Assembly: GCA_019359075.1 (NCBI GenBank) | Contig: JAHHIB010000075.1 | Span: 1-44,168, forward strand | Source of the DNA: Kalymmatonema hyalinum WJT4-NPBG1 | Lineage (GTDB): Bacteria > Cyanobacteriota > Cyanobacteriia > Cyanobacteriales > Nostocaceae | Direction of reading: 5' to 3' | DNA: 44,168 nucleotides | Shown: piece by piece, positions 7,888 to 16,121 of the stretch | Layout: every line of letters starts with the position of its first letter | Numbering within the stretch: the stretch's first letter is position 1 | Made by a program: the position numbers and the translations under genes | The notes under the pieces: generated by a model | What the model was told of the DNA's origin: nothing | Seen by the model: only the letters and a program-made list of their open reading frames with translations | Database searches by the model: none

Positions 7888-8862
7888 TTAGAATCTTTTT
7901 CTCAAAAAGTTACCTAATGGCTTATCTTTAATCCTTTGCCAAATACCTACCTTTGTCAGTTGACCTCGCAAAAAAAGTGTTCTGTCTTCAGCCAATTTGC
8001 GAATAACAGCCATACCGTAGTTAACTGGATTGGTTCTAATTTCGAGTAAATCAAAATGAGGAGACTTTTTAATGAATTTATCAATAATGTATCTTGGACC
8101 GTACCAACCACAATATTTTGGGTTAATATCATGCAAAACGATATATCCACCAACTGAGACATGCGGATAAAAAAGCATAAAATCATTAAAACATCCTTCT
8201 ACAGTATGGTCTCCATCAATGAAGAGAAAATCAATAGGCTCACTGAGAAATTCATGAATTTTTCCTCCTACTTCTTTAGAATTCTTTTTATAAAACTTGA
8301 CTTTATGTGAAAGTTGGGCAGCATCTACAGATTTCTGGGCGTATTCAAGGGGATTAGTTAAATATCCACGATGATGAGGTAAAAGTGGAATAATATCATT
8401 AAATAAATCAACCGAGTGAACAGTGCCTTGACTTCCTATTTGCTCTAAACCAGCAGCCAACCAAATTGTAGACACACCAGTAAAACAACCAATCTCTAAA
8501 ATATTCTTTGGTGCAACATTGCAAACTAAAGCTCTGAGATAATCTCCTTGCTCTGGTGATATAGAGTCAGGGTAAGTAAATTTGTCTTGATACATTTTGA
8601 CTAATGTAACAGCCCAAGGAGATGTGCAGTTTTTTAAATATTCTGGTATTTCATAATATTGATATGAAATACCTAAAGAGAACCAAAGCTCATTTATCAA
8701 ATTTTCAAATTCATCTTTTTTGATATACACTTCACCATTTATGCTTTGTTGCTCAAGTTCTTTTTCTGTTAAAACTTTGATGATGTCCTCCTGTTCTACT
8801 TGAAACAATTGAGATAGGTCTTTGGTAGAAAATAAAACTTCTTTTTCATCAAGGACAGTCAT
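7888..8862 (-). CDS. SAM-dependent methyltransferase with N-terminal helix-turn-helix-like domain
   Basis: The 324-residue protein has a class I methyltransferase core of the Methyltransf_24/cephalosporin hydroxylase-like type. Motif I is ILEIGCFTGVST (121-132), an acidic residue ends strand 2 (HSVDLF), motif IV is IDFLFIDGDHTVEG (210-223), and GGYIVLHDIN follows. Residues 10-58 resemble a MerR/excisionase-like helix-turn-helix (STKDLSQLFQVEQEDIIKVL, then VYIKKDEFENLI), which is unusual on such an enzyme. In this locus the likely substrate is a sugar of a surface glycan, perhaps the chain end. The gene is noticeably more AT-rich than its neighbours. It could instead modify a small molecule; confidence is high for the fold and low for the substrate. 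Confidence 0.82.
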   Translation of the reverse strand: MTVLDEKEVLFSTKDLSQLFQVEQEDIIKVLTEKELEQQSINGEVYIKKDEFENLINELWFSLGISYQYYEIPEYLKNCTSPWAVTLVKMYQDKFTYPDSISPEQGDYLRALVCNVAPKNILEIGCFTGVSTIWLAAGLEQIGSQGTVHSVDLFNDIIPLLPHHRGYLTNPLEYAQKSVDAAQLSHKVKFYKKNSKEVGGKIHEFLSEPIDFLFIDGDHTVEGCFNDFMLFYPHVSVGGYIVLHDINPKYCGWYGPRYIIDKFIKKSPHFDLLEIRTNPVNYGMAVIRKLAEDRTLFLRGQLTKVGIWQRIKDKPLGNFLRKRF

Positions 8863-9287
8863 AATAAATTCCTTTCAATTTTAGTCATAATAAAATGTGT
8901 AACAAAATATATTTGATAGTCAATTTATTCACTCAAAAATTGATTTATATTTATAGCTATTATCAGAAATTTCAAAGTAGTATATTTCTGTTTAAATGTT
9001 GTTTTTCTAATCGTTATTTATGACAGAATAAAGACAAAAAGTATATTTTCAAATTGGTAAGAATTCTTTGATATAGATTTTGCCAAATTCTCCAGTCATC
9101 TATGGATGTCATATCACATATTGTACCAAGAAAAAAATTGAAAAAAAGCCGCAAAACTTTACGAGGCTGGGGTTCGAGAGTTTATCGACTCATGGGCTAA
9201 AATTGGTCTACAATCTGACAAAATTGGGTAAGTTTGTCCGGCTTTGGCTATGGTTGTGCATCTGCACGGGTGTATCTTTTTTCCCTG
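8863..9287. other. AT-rich intergenic region
   Basis: No supported gene is seen. The short plus-strand frames overlapping 9080-9512 lack motifs and run antisense into the ParB-like gene. The methyltransferase promoter is expected in the AT-rich stretch at 8870-9070, but no clear element was identified. Confidence 0.4.
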
Positions 9288-10310
9288 TTACTCGATGCCT
9301 ACAACTGCATAACTCTTGTGAAAGTATTCCTGTTGGTTTTCCTCATTGAGCGCTTGTTTAGCTGCTTCAATTATGGTGTTGAGATGAAATTTACTCAGTC
9401 CATTCCTGGCAGATGTGGAGATGACCTTGGTCAACTGCTCCGGAGACAGATGCATGATTTCCATTGCAATTTTATTAATCATTATGTCTTGAAGGTTAAT
9501 CGTTTCTGTTGAGGGCGTAGGGTAAGATTGATGTTCAAGTTGTTGGTGTACATTGGTCAACAGCTGTCCATTGAAAAGCTGTACCTCGGACTCTTTAAAG
9601 CTGGGAGTTTGTTCACCATTAGCAACGTACGTGCTACTATCAAGCTGCTGTATTAACAGGTCAATTTGGTGATCACACTGACTCAGTTGAAGGTTGTCTG
9701 TACACATAAGCACCCGTTCACATCCGTCGTCTGGATGTGGTTTTGAAGATTCTGCAATGTTTATTGATGTCATCCCCTCGCCAATGTGAGTCGTGTCAAG
9801 TGTATAAGTTTTTCCTTGGCGTTGTACAGTGCGTTTTTTGGTATCTGCGTTTTTATCGCAGATAGATTCACGCATTTGACGAACCATAAATTCAGAAACG
9901 CCACAACGTTTGGCAATCTCCCGATTACTCCAATGATTCCACTCCTCATCCTGTAGCATTATATTCACCGCACGGCGTTTATCTGCGTTGGTACGTCGTA
10001 GACCATGATTGGCATTGGCTCCCACCGAGTACAGCAAAGCGTCGCGGCGGTTACCCTGGCGTATTTCTACGGCAATCTCCTGACGCCCAGCTTTTTTAGT
10101 TGCATGCAGCCGATGGAAACCGTCTGCCAGCCAGTAGTTCTTGCTGTCGTAAAAGACTAAAATCGGGGGAAAAATGGCATCCAACGTTATCGCTTCCGCA
10201 TATTCTGCAATGACATCCCAGTTGAGTTTGACGCGTGACTGAGTACCACCATTGATGAGAATGTCTGCAATGGGAAGGTACTTGACTGTTGGCATAGATA
10301 TAGTCGTCAT
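9288..10310 (-). CDS. ParB/Srx-domain DNA-binding protein (orphan)
   Basis: The 340-residue protein has an N-terminal ParB-like (ParB/Srx) domain. It shows LPIADILINGGTQSR, a central AEAITLDAIFPPILVF stretch, and WLADGFHRLHATKKAG, equivalent to the GxRRxxA box that in ParB binds and hydrolyses CTP. A helix-turn-helix follows (WSNREIAKRCGVSEFMVRQM, about residues 130-150). The remaining half is polar, low in motifs and probably flexible. No ParA-type ATPase lies beside it, so chromosome partition is unlikely; related orphan ParB-like proteins are often regulators or come from mobile elements. It sits between the two arms of a polysaccharide locus and starts toward a 1-kb divergent region that carries a dyad. 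It could control that locus, but this is inference. Confidence 0.78.
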   Translation of the reverse strand: MTTISMPTVKYLPIADILINGGTQSRVKLNWDVIAEYAEAITLDAIFPPILVFYDSKNYWLADGFHRLHATKKAGRQEIAVEIRQGNRRDALLYSVGANANHGLRRTNADKRRAVNIMLQDEEWNHWSNREIAKRCGVSEFMVRQMRESICDKNADTKKRTVQRQGKTYTLDTTHIGEGMTSINIAESSKPHPDDGCERVLMCTDNLQLSQCDHQIDLLIQQLDSSTYVANGEQTPSFKESEVQLFNGQLLTNVHQQLEHQSYPTPSTETINLQDIMINKIAMEIMHLSPEQLTKVISTSARNGLSKFHLNTIIEAAKQALNEENQQEYFHKSYAVVGIE

Positions 10311-10635
10311 AACTATTGTGTTTTAGAAGCTTTAAAAGATATGGGTGAATTCTAGGAGCTACCAATAAAAGCTAAAACTCAATTCTTCATGCACTGGAAA
10401 GTGACATATTTTTTAAGCAACTTCTTGAATCAATACAAAACCTTAAGTAACAATTACTTTGATATTGCAGATTTTTCAATCTGCCTATTGATACACTTTC
10501 ATCTACTAATTCTACAATTCTATGTAATTGGATATAAATTAGGTAAAGTTTGAGAGTTATCTCAGATACTTTTTAAGTTTTCCAGAAATTTTAATAGAAA
10601 TAAATTTACAAACTCTCAAGATGTTTTTCGGAAAA

Positions 10636-10659
10636 TATGTTAATTATTTAATTAACATA
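10636..10659. promoter_or_regulatory. Perfect 10-bp dyad, candidate operator
   Basis: TATGTTAATT (10636-10645) and AATTAACATA (10650-10659) form a perfect inverted repeat with a 4-base centre. This size and symmetry suit a dimeric regulator. It lies between the divergent ParB-like and wzm-like genes. Confidence 0.4.
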
Positions 10660-11052
10660 ATGCCTAATTGCTGCCACTAGCCTTGGCTCTGCACAATGTT
10701 ATTAATGAAAAGTTTACAGTTAGGTTTTGTCAGTTCATCGGACTCATAATACTAGCTTGTGTTTTCCTAGGATATTTATTCTTTTTCCCAAATTTGTGTG
10801 TTTAAAGTTAAATTATGCTGTATACTTTGAACTAAGAGGTTTCACTAAGCTTAAGCATATCAATAACCCCACCCAAAGCAGCGAGCGGAGCTTGTGGATA
10901 CTCAAATTCATATAACTAGCTAACTGGGGGCAATCTCGAAAATTTTTATCTAATACAGACATTCGGTTATTTCTTTAGACTTGATATCTGTAAACCGACT
11001 GGTGTAACTAGCCATAATACCTTCCTTAAAGGAATGGCTCAAGGAAAGAGGA

Positions 11053-11196
11053 TTAGCCGAAATCAGCCACATTAACTAAATAGGTCATGTCGAACAGAGA
11101 TTTAATTTCTAGTGGTTCAATTTCTGTCAGTTTAAAGCTAGCTTTTTCATAACGCTCTTGCATTAAGCTTTGAACCAAAAGTGTAAATGTCGGCGT
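11053..11196 (-). pseudogene. Short coding relic or small gene, function unknown
   Basis: A minus-strand frame is open from 11196 to the TAA at 11053-11055 and reads as well-mixed protein: LVQSLMQERYEKASFKLTEI, then LEIKSLFDMTYLVNVADFG. An ATG at 11163 would give 36 residues. I see no ribosome binding site, and upstream of the frame the sequence is full of stops. It therefore looks like the surviving C-terminus of a lost gene. The family is not recognised. Confidence 0.35.
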
Positions 11197-11353
11197 CTAA
11201 CACCTATTTAATTGTTAGTCTAAATCATGATTTGATTATCCAATGTCAAATCGGAAGTTTTGTGATGACGTGTATAAATCATGTCAGGCATTCTTCAGCT
11301 TTGCATAAGCCTAAATAGTGTTTACATAGCTAGCATCCAACAGTTATTTGTAA

Positions 11354-12178
11354 ATGGATACTACAAAAATTATTATCAAAGCCAATCGAACTGAAAGCCA
11401 GTATTGGAAAGATTTGTGGCGCTATCGAGAACTATTTTACTTCCTAGCTTGGCGCGATATTTTGGTGCGGTATAAGCAGACTGTGATTGGGATTGCCTGG
11501 GCTTTGCTTCGACCATTTTTAGCAATGATTGTTTCCACAGTGGTGTTTGGCAATCTAGCGAAGTTACCCTCGGAGGGTGTGCCATATCCAATTTTAGTAT
11601 TTGCAGCAATGCTACCCTGGCAGTTTTTTGCTAGTTCCTTAACAGAGTGCAGCCTCAGCTTGATCAATAGTAGTCACCTCATTTCTAAAGTTTATTTTCC
11701 TCGCTTGATTGTGCCAGTCAGTTCGGTGATTGTTAGCTTCGTGGATTTTCTAATTTCCGGTATCATCCTGTTAGGATTGATGGCTTGGTATAACTTTGTG
11801 CCCGATTGGCGCATCTTGACGCTACCGTTCTTTATTCTGATTGCTTTTGCAGTGGCGATTGGAGGGGGACTTTGGTTAGGGGCGCTAAATGTGAAATACC
11901 GTGATTTCCGCCACATTGTACCGTTTCTTGTGCAGTTTGGCTTTTATATATCTCCGGTCGCTTATAGTAGCAGCGTGATACCCCCAAAGTGGCGCTTACT
12001 CTACTCTTTGAATCCAATGGTAGGGGTGATTGATGGCTTTCGTTGGGCAATTTTGAGTGGGCAGCCAAAACTCTACTTGCCGGGATTCATTTTATCTACG
12101 GGATTGGCTTCTCTGCTTCTTGCCAGTGGTATTTGGTACTTCCGTAAAACTGAACGCACGTTTGCAGATGTTATTTAA
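11354..12178 (+). CDS. wzm: ABC-2 type polysaccharide export permease (Wzm-like)
   Basis: The 274-residue protein has six predicted membrane segments. It shows the ABC-2 signature region of the Wzm/RfbA/KpsM group: WRYRELFYFLAWRDILVRYKQT at the N-terminus (cytoplasmic gate helix), LRPFLAMIVSTVVFG, a LGALNVKYRDFRHIVPF segment and the late LNPMVGVIDGFRWAIL. With the ATPase that follows 15 bp downstream it would form a channel moving a lipid-linked or long glycan across the cytoplasmic membrane. Length, order and spacing match known wzm-wzt pairs. The ATG at 11354 directly precedes the expected N-terminal amphipathic part. Confidence 0.9.
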   Translation: MDTTKIIIKANRTESQYWKDLWRYRELFYFLAWRDILVRYKQTVIGIAWALLRPFLAMIVSTVVFGNLAKLPSEGVPYPILVFAAMLPWQFFASSLTECSLSLINSSHLISKVYFPRLIVPVSSVIVSFVDFLISGIILLGLMAWYNFVPDWRILTLPFFILIAFAVAIGGGLWLGALNVKYRDFRHIVPFLVQFGFYISPVAYSSSVIPPKWRLLYSLNPMVGVIDGFRWAILSGQPKLYLPGFILSTGLASLLLASGIWYFRKTERTFADVI

Positions 12179-12193
12179 CTAGGGAGTGAGAGT

Positions 12194-13495
12194 GTGTCTG
12201 ATAATGTAGTCCAGGTTGAAAATTTAGGCAAGAAATATACAATTAGCCACCAAAAGCGGGGAGCAAACACAACTTTGCGGGATGCGATCGCCACTAGCGC
12301 CAAAGCCATCAGTCGTAAATTCCTAACACCCTTTGGCAAAAGAATGCCCAACCCAACTCATGAGGAATTTTGGGCGTTAAAGAATGTTTCTTTTGATATT
12401 AAGCAGGGCGAAGTTGTTGGCATTATCGGTCGCAATGGAGCAGGAAAATCAACTCTTTTAAAGATTTTAAGCCGGATTACTGAACCCACAAAAGGACAGA
12501 TTTTAATTACCGGAAGAGTCGCAAGTTTGTTAGAGGTGGGAACAGGTTTTCACCCAGAATTAACAGGACGAGAAAACATTTTCCTGAACGGTGCTATTTT
12601 GGGTATGAGCAAGGCTGAGATTAAAAAGAAGTTTGATGAAATTGTGTCTTTTGCGGAAGTGGAGAAGTTTTTAGATACTCCAGTGAAGCATTATTCATCT
12701 GGGATGTATGTACGCCTTGCTTTTGCTATAGCAGCACACCTAGAACCAGAAATCCTGATTGTGGACGAAGTACTAGCAGTGGGGGATGTGCAATTTCAAA
12801 AGAAATGTCTGGGAAAAATGGGCAACGTGGCGAAGGAAGGGCGAACTATTTTATTCGTGACTCATAACATGAGTATGGTGGAATCTTTATGCGATCGCGG
12901 AATTCTCCTTGAAGAAGGCACACTGTGTGTAGACGGTACTTCAGAAGAAGCTGTTAGGGTTTACCTAGAAAAATCTTACAGTCTGGCTCAAGAGTTGCCC
13001 TTAAGCCAAAGAAAAGACCGCACTGGTTCTGGAAGAGTCAGAGTTTCTAGTTTTAGAATCTTGAATGAAAAAGGTCATGAAGAGCAAGTTTTACAATCTG
13101 GAAAAAATTACTATTTTGAAATAGGATACTCTAACTACATAGGAAAGCGTCTGAGTAATGTAGTTGTAAGTCTTGCTGTAGCTGATGAGAGAGGTACCTT
13201 TGACCTCTTGTTAAGGAGTAATTTCACTCACGATTATCTAACTCTTAATTCTGACCAAGGTTATATTCTCTGTGGTATAGAAAATTTGCCTTTAGTGAAT
13301 GGCTTGTATCAAGTTTCGATATATCTATCACACGCAGATAGCGAAACGCTAGATGACCTTCAAGAAGCTGTATCTGTGGTTGTAGATGGAGGTGACTTTT
13401 TTGGTACTGGTAATCCTGGTTTGCCAAACTTCTGTAAGTTTTTAGTTAAAGCAGAGTGGTCTACATCACACGCTCATTTATTCTCCCATATGTAA
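12194..13495 (+). CDS. wzt: Polysaccharide ABC exporter ATPase with C-terminal glycan-binding domain (Wzt-like)
   Basis: The 433-residue protein starts with GTG behind GGGAG. The ATPase part (about 1-250) has Walker A GRNGAGKST (79-87), the signature YSSGM (167-171) and Walker B ILIVDEV (187-193). From about residue 265 to the end lies an extra beta-rich domain (SGRVRVSSFRILNEKGHEE onward) that matches the Wzt C-terminal domain in size and position. In studied O-antigen systems that domain recognises the modified non-reducing end of the finished chain before export. The nearby methyltransferase and acetyltransferase could supply such a cap. It is the partner of the permease 15 bp upstream. 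Confidence 0.9.
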   Translation: MSDNVVQVENLGKKYTISHQKRGANTTLRDAIATSAKAISRKFLTPFGKRMPNPTHEEFWALKNVSFDIKQGEVVGIIGRNGAGKSTLLKILSRITEPTKGQILITGRVASLLEVGTGFHPELTGRENIFLNGAILGMSKAEIKKKFDEIVSFAEVEKFLDTPVKHYSSGMYVRLAFAIAAHLEPEILIVDEVLAVGDVQFQKKCLGKMGNVAKEGRTILFVTHNMSMVESLCDRGILLEEGTLCVDGTSEEAVRVYLEKSYSLAQELPLSQRKDRTGSGRVRVSSFRILNEKGHEEQVLQSGKNYYFEIGYSNYIGKRLSNVVVSLAVADERGTFDLLLRSNFTHDYLTLNSDQGYILCGIENLPLVNGLYQVSIYLSHADSETLDDLQEAVSVVVDGGDFFGTGNPGLPNFCKFLVKAEWSTSHAHLFSHM

Positions 13496-13626
13496 TGAAT
13501 TTGATTATCAAAAACTAAAGATTCTGTTCCTAAATATGAAACAAAATTAAGCGAAACTGAAATTATTTTTTCATCTAATTTCGATATTACCTTTATCACA
13601 GGTTACTCTCATTAATGGAGGCAAAG

Positions 13627-15171
13627 ATGTCAGAGAAAATTCTTTATTACAACTGGGATCCTTACTTTGAAAAATCATCGTTAGGGGGAGGTGTATCTAT
13701 ATACTGCCGGAGTTTAATTGAGCATTTTAGTCAACAAAGTGACTATCAAGTGAATTTTCTTTATAGTGGTGTTGACTACACCTTTTTCGGTAAACAACCC
13801 TACATTAAACAGGTTCGTAACAATCGTCATCCTAGTGTACCGACCTTTTCAATAGTTAACTCTCCTGTTTTCTCCCCTTCTCACTTTTATTTTCACAACC
13901 CTGTAGGAAACGTTAAAAATCCTGAGCTAGAAAAATATTTTCAACAGTTTTTAGCAGAACATGGACCTTTCCAAATTATTCACTTTCACAACTTGGAAGG
14001 ATTAACGGCTAGTTGCCTTAAGATAGCTAAAGAGAGCGGTGCTCAGGTCGTATTTAGCTTGCACAACTATTGGTCGGTTTGCCCTCAAGTCAATTTATGG
14101 AAATTAGAAAGTAGCCCATGCTCAAATTATCTTGAAGGAAGAGCTTGTGTTTCCTGCCTGGACACAAAAATACATGTAGATCTAGAACTGACTCTCAGAA
14201 AACTGAATCATTTAGGAAGCTTGCTAGGTCAAGATCAGCAATCACTTCCTATGGCTATAACTAAAAAAATTTACAGGGGGATCTACAGCCAAATTTGGTA
14301 TCAAATCATAACTCGTACAAAATCTCCCCTGAAGAAACCTCTAGAAGTGACTAGTGCAGATTTGCCTCAAGAAGCCGATTTGTATCGTTATCGGCGAGAG
14401 GAAATCGTTTCTCTTATAAACCGCTATGTTGATGTAGCGCTGTCTGTTTCTGAGCGAACCGCTACCATTTATAAGCAATACGGAGTTAACCCAGCTGTAT
14501 TGACGACAAAATATATAGGCAGCCAAGCGGCTCAATTCCAAGTGCCACCCAATAACCCAGCAGCCTACACTCCAGACCAGCCCTTTAAATTAATCTACAT
14601 GGGACCAACAAGAAGAGATAAGGGATTCTACTTTTTCTTAGAAGAACTACGTTCTTTACCACAGGAAGAATTGAGTTCGCTTGAGTTGGTTGTAGCAGGC
14701 CGAATTTATGATTCGGTCGAGTTGGGAATGTCAATTGAGCAGAAAGGACGGTTGTTATCTCTGGCTCAATCTCTTCACCGTTTCCGTTTCTACCCTGGCT
14801 ACAAATACGAGAATATTCCCAATATGTTAGATGGAATCCACTTGGGAGTTGTCCCATCACAATGGGAAGATAACCTGCCACAAGTCACTTTTGAACTCAT
14901 CGCATGTCGCGTGCCAGTACTTTGCTCAAATCGAGGAGGTGCACAGGAGTTTGTTCGCCATCCGGCTTTCATTTTTGACCCTTCAAAAAAAGGAGACTTC
15001 GAGTACAAACTCCGTACTATTCGAGAGAACCCGTATTTACTCACCGAGTTTTGGCAAGAGGCGCGAGCAGTCAAAACAGTAGAACAGCATTTTCATGAGT
15101 TAAACGAAGTTTATCAGACAGACATCGGAAAATCGCTTTCGCTTGTTGGCGGGAGTTCTAGTGCTGATTAA
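13627..15171 (+). CDS. GT4-family glycosyltransferase
   Basis: The product has two Rossmann-like halves of the GT-B fold. The N-terminal half contains GGGVSIYCRSLIEHF and a HFHNLEG segment. The C-terminal half contains the donor-site region FKLIYMGPTRRDKGF, then HLGVVPSQWEDNLPQVTFELIA, in which the Glu cluster is typical of GT4. At about 514 residues it is longer than many GT4 enzymes; an insert near residues 165-185 carries Cys residues spaced C-x9-C-x2-C (SPCSNYLEGRACVSC) plus an earlier Cys, possibly a metal knuckle. The start at 13627 is chosen because GGAGG lies 5 nt upstream; an ATG at 13615 overlaps that site. It probably builds the glycan exported by the upstream ABC pair. Confidence 0.87.
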   Translation: MSEKILYYNWDPYFEKSSLGGGVSIYCRSLIEHFSQQSDYQVNFLYSGVDYTFFGKQPYIKQVRNNRHPSVPTFSIVNSPVFSPSHFYFHNPVGNVKNPELEKYFQQFLAEHGPFQIIHFHNLEGLTASCLKIAKESGAQVVFSLHNYWSVCPQVNLWKLESSPCSNYLEGRACVSCLDTKIHVDLELTLRKLNHLGSLLGQDQQSLPMAITKKIYRGIYSQIWYQIITRTKSPLKKPLEVTSADLPQEADLYRYRREEIVSLINRYVDVALSVSERTATIYKQYGVNPAVLTTKYIGSQAAQFQVPPNNPAAYTPDQPFKLIYMGPTRRDKGFYFFLEELRSLPQEELSSLELVVAGRIYDSVELGMSIEQKGRLLSLAQSLHRFRFYPGYKYENIPNMLDGIHLGVVPSQWEDNLPQVTFELIACRVPVLCSNRGGAQEFVRHPAFIFDPSKKGDFEYKLRTIRENPYLLTEFWQEARAVKTVEQHFHELNEVYQTDIGKSLSLVGGSSSAD

Positions 15172-15211
15172 TGATAGTTATAGCAGTCCTAGATCATTCG
15201 TGAACAACAAA

Positions 15212-15241
15212 ATTCCCGACTTCGCCAAAGTTGTCGGGAAT
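15212..15241 (+). terminator. Hairpin downstream of the GT4 gene
   Basis: ATTCCCGAC (15212-15220) pairs with GTCGGGAAT (15233-15241) around a 12-nt loop. There is no T tract, so it may be an RNA-stabilising or weak terminator structure for the exporter/GT4 transcript. Confidence 0.5.
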
Positions 15242-15345
15242 CTGAGGATGCGCAATTTTCACAAATCAAATAAGGCTTTTTTCTAACCGTCGAACTCACG
15301 TCGATTTATCACGACTCAACAAACAGAATCAATAAATAATGTGAA

Positions 15346-15381
15346 GCAAAAGCCCCCTCCAAACAGGAACGGGCTTTTTGC
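15346..15381 (+). terminator. Intrinsic terminator of the exporter/GT4 transcript
   Basis: GCAAAAGCCC (15346-15355) pairs with GGGCTTTTTGC with one bulged T. The right arm supplies a T run on the plus strand, and the A run on the left arm makes it workable on the minus strand too. It lies between the GT4 gene and the convergent stress-protein gene. Confidence 0.65.
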
Positions 15382-15512
15382 TGTAATATTTCCGTTGCTG
15401 AGCGGACAAGCTTACTCCCTTCCCGGTGTAAGATTACCCATCTAATTTCTGCTCCCCTGCTGCCTAAATGGTAAGCTTCGGGCGGGAAAGGAGTAGTCCC
15501 ATTGTTCAAATT

Positions 15513-16067
15513 TTAAGCCGCTGGGGAATCATAAATGCCCCAATATTCAATGTTGTGCTTCCTCAACACTGCTTCTGCAGGGTGAATCTCTTCATCAGAG
15601 CCGTCTACTACCACCATAAAATTCCCCTGATGAAGGCGATCGCTATAAACTCTAGCTCGTTCTTCGGGAATACCTAAATCAGCCAGCGCCTTCACCAAAT
15701 TATGAGTTGCTGCAGCTCCCACAGCGACACCTCCAACACTGCTGGCTAATGCTACACCAAGGGAACCTGCTGCTAACACGGCTCCTAAGCCAGGAAGTGC
15801 CAGACTTGTCAGACCAACTAAAACGCTGCCCCAAGTAGCTGCTGTGAGAGTATCTCCAACGACTCCTGTGGCAGTATTTACATTTTCATCACCAATGCGC
15901 GAGGTCACCTGGGTGTTAGCAACCTGTTCCCCCTGGTCTACATCTTTAGCAATGATAGACACTTTTTTCATGGAAAAGCCTGAATCTTTCAATTCATTGA
16001 GTGCTTGCTCCGCAGCTTTACTGCTAGCAAATACTCCTACAGCGTGTTTTTGATTGCTTACAACCAT
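15513..16067 (-). CDS. YflT-like general stress protein
   Basis: This start gives 184 residues. The N-terminal region (KHAVGVFASSKAAEQALNEL, then VSIIAKD) matches the YflT/general stress protein 17M-type domain. A long Gly/Ala-rich hydrophobic hairpin follows (LVGLTSLALPGLGAVLAAG, then SSVGGVAVGAAA). The C-terminal part ends in LGIPEERARVYSDRLHQGNF and a short ferredoxin-like tail. The start at 16067 is preferred to 16121 because GAGG lies 5 nt upstream of it and the extra residues are not family-like. The family is induced by general stress in several bacteria; its molecular role is unknown. It is divergent from the treS gene, with a 516-bp region between. Confidence 0.7.
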   Translation of the reverse strand: MVVSNQKHAVGVFASSKAAEQALNELKDSGFSMKKVSIIAKDVDQGEQVANTQVTSRIGDENVNTATGVVGDTLTAATWGSVLVGLTSLALPGLGAVLAAGSLGVALASSVGGVAVGAAATHNLVKALADLGIPEERARVYSDRLHQGNFMVVVDGSDEEIHPAEAVLRKHNIEYWGIYDSPAA

Positions 16068-16121
16068 ATCTTCCTCATACTTGCAATGCAAGGTAAATGC
16101 ATATTTTTTTGTTATTTCCAT

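Larger units (their letters stand above)
10311..11353. other. 1-kb AT-rich divergent intergenic region
   Basis: It separates the minus-strand ParB-like gene from the plus-strand exporter operon. It holds a small perfect hairpin (GCAGATT/AATCTGC, 10467-10484), a 10-bp dyad at 10636-10659, and a short minus-strand stretch at 11053-11196 that reads like a gene relic. No complete gene or tRNA is seen. Promoters for both flanking transcripts must lie here but cannot be placed confidently. Confidence 0.5.

Noticed and set aside
9165-9200. tRNA-like T-arm (GGGGTTCGAGAG)
   Set aside because: No acceptor stem or anticodon arm can be drawn around it.
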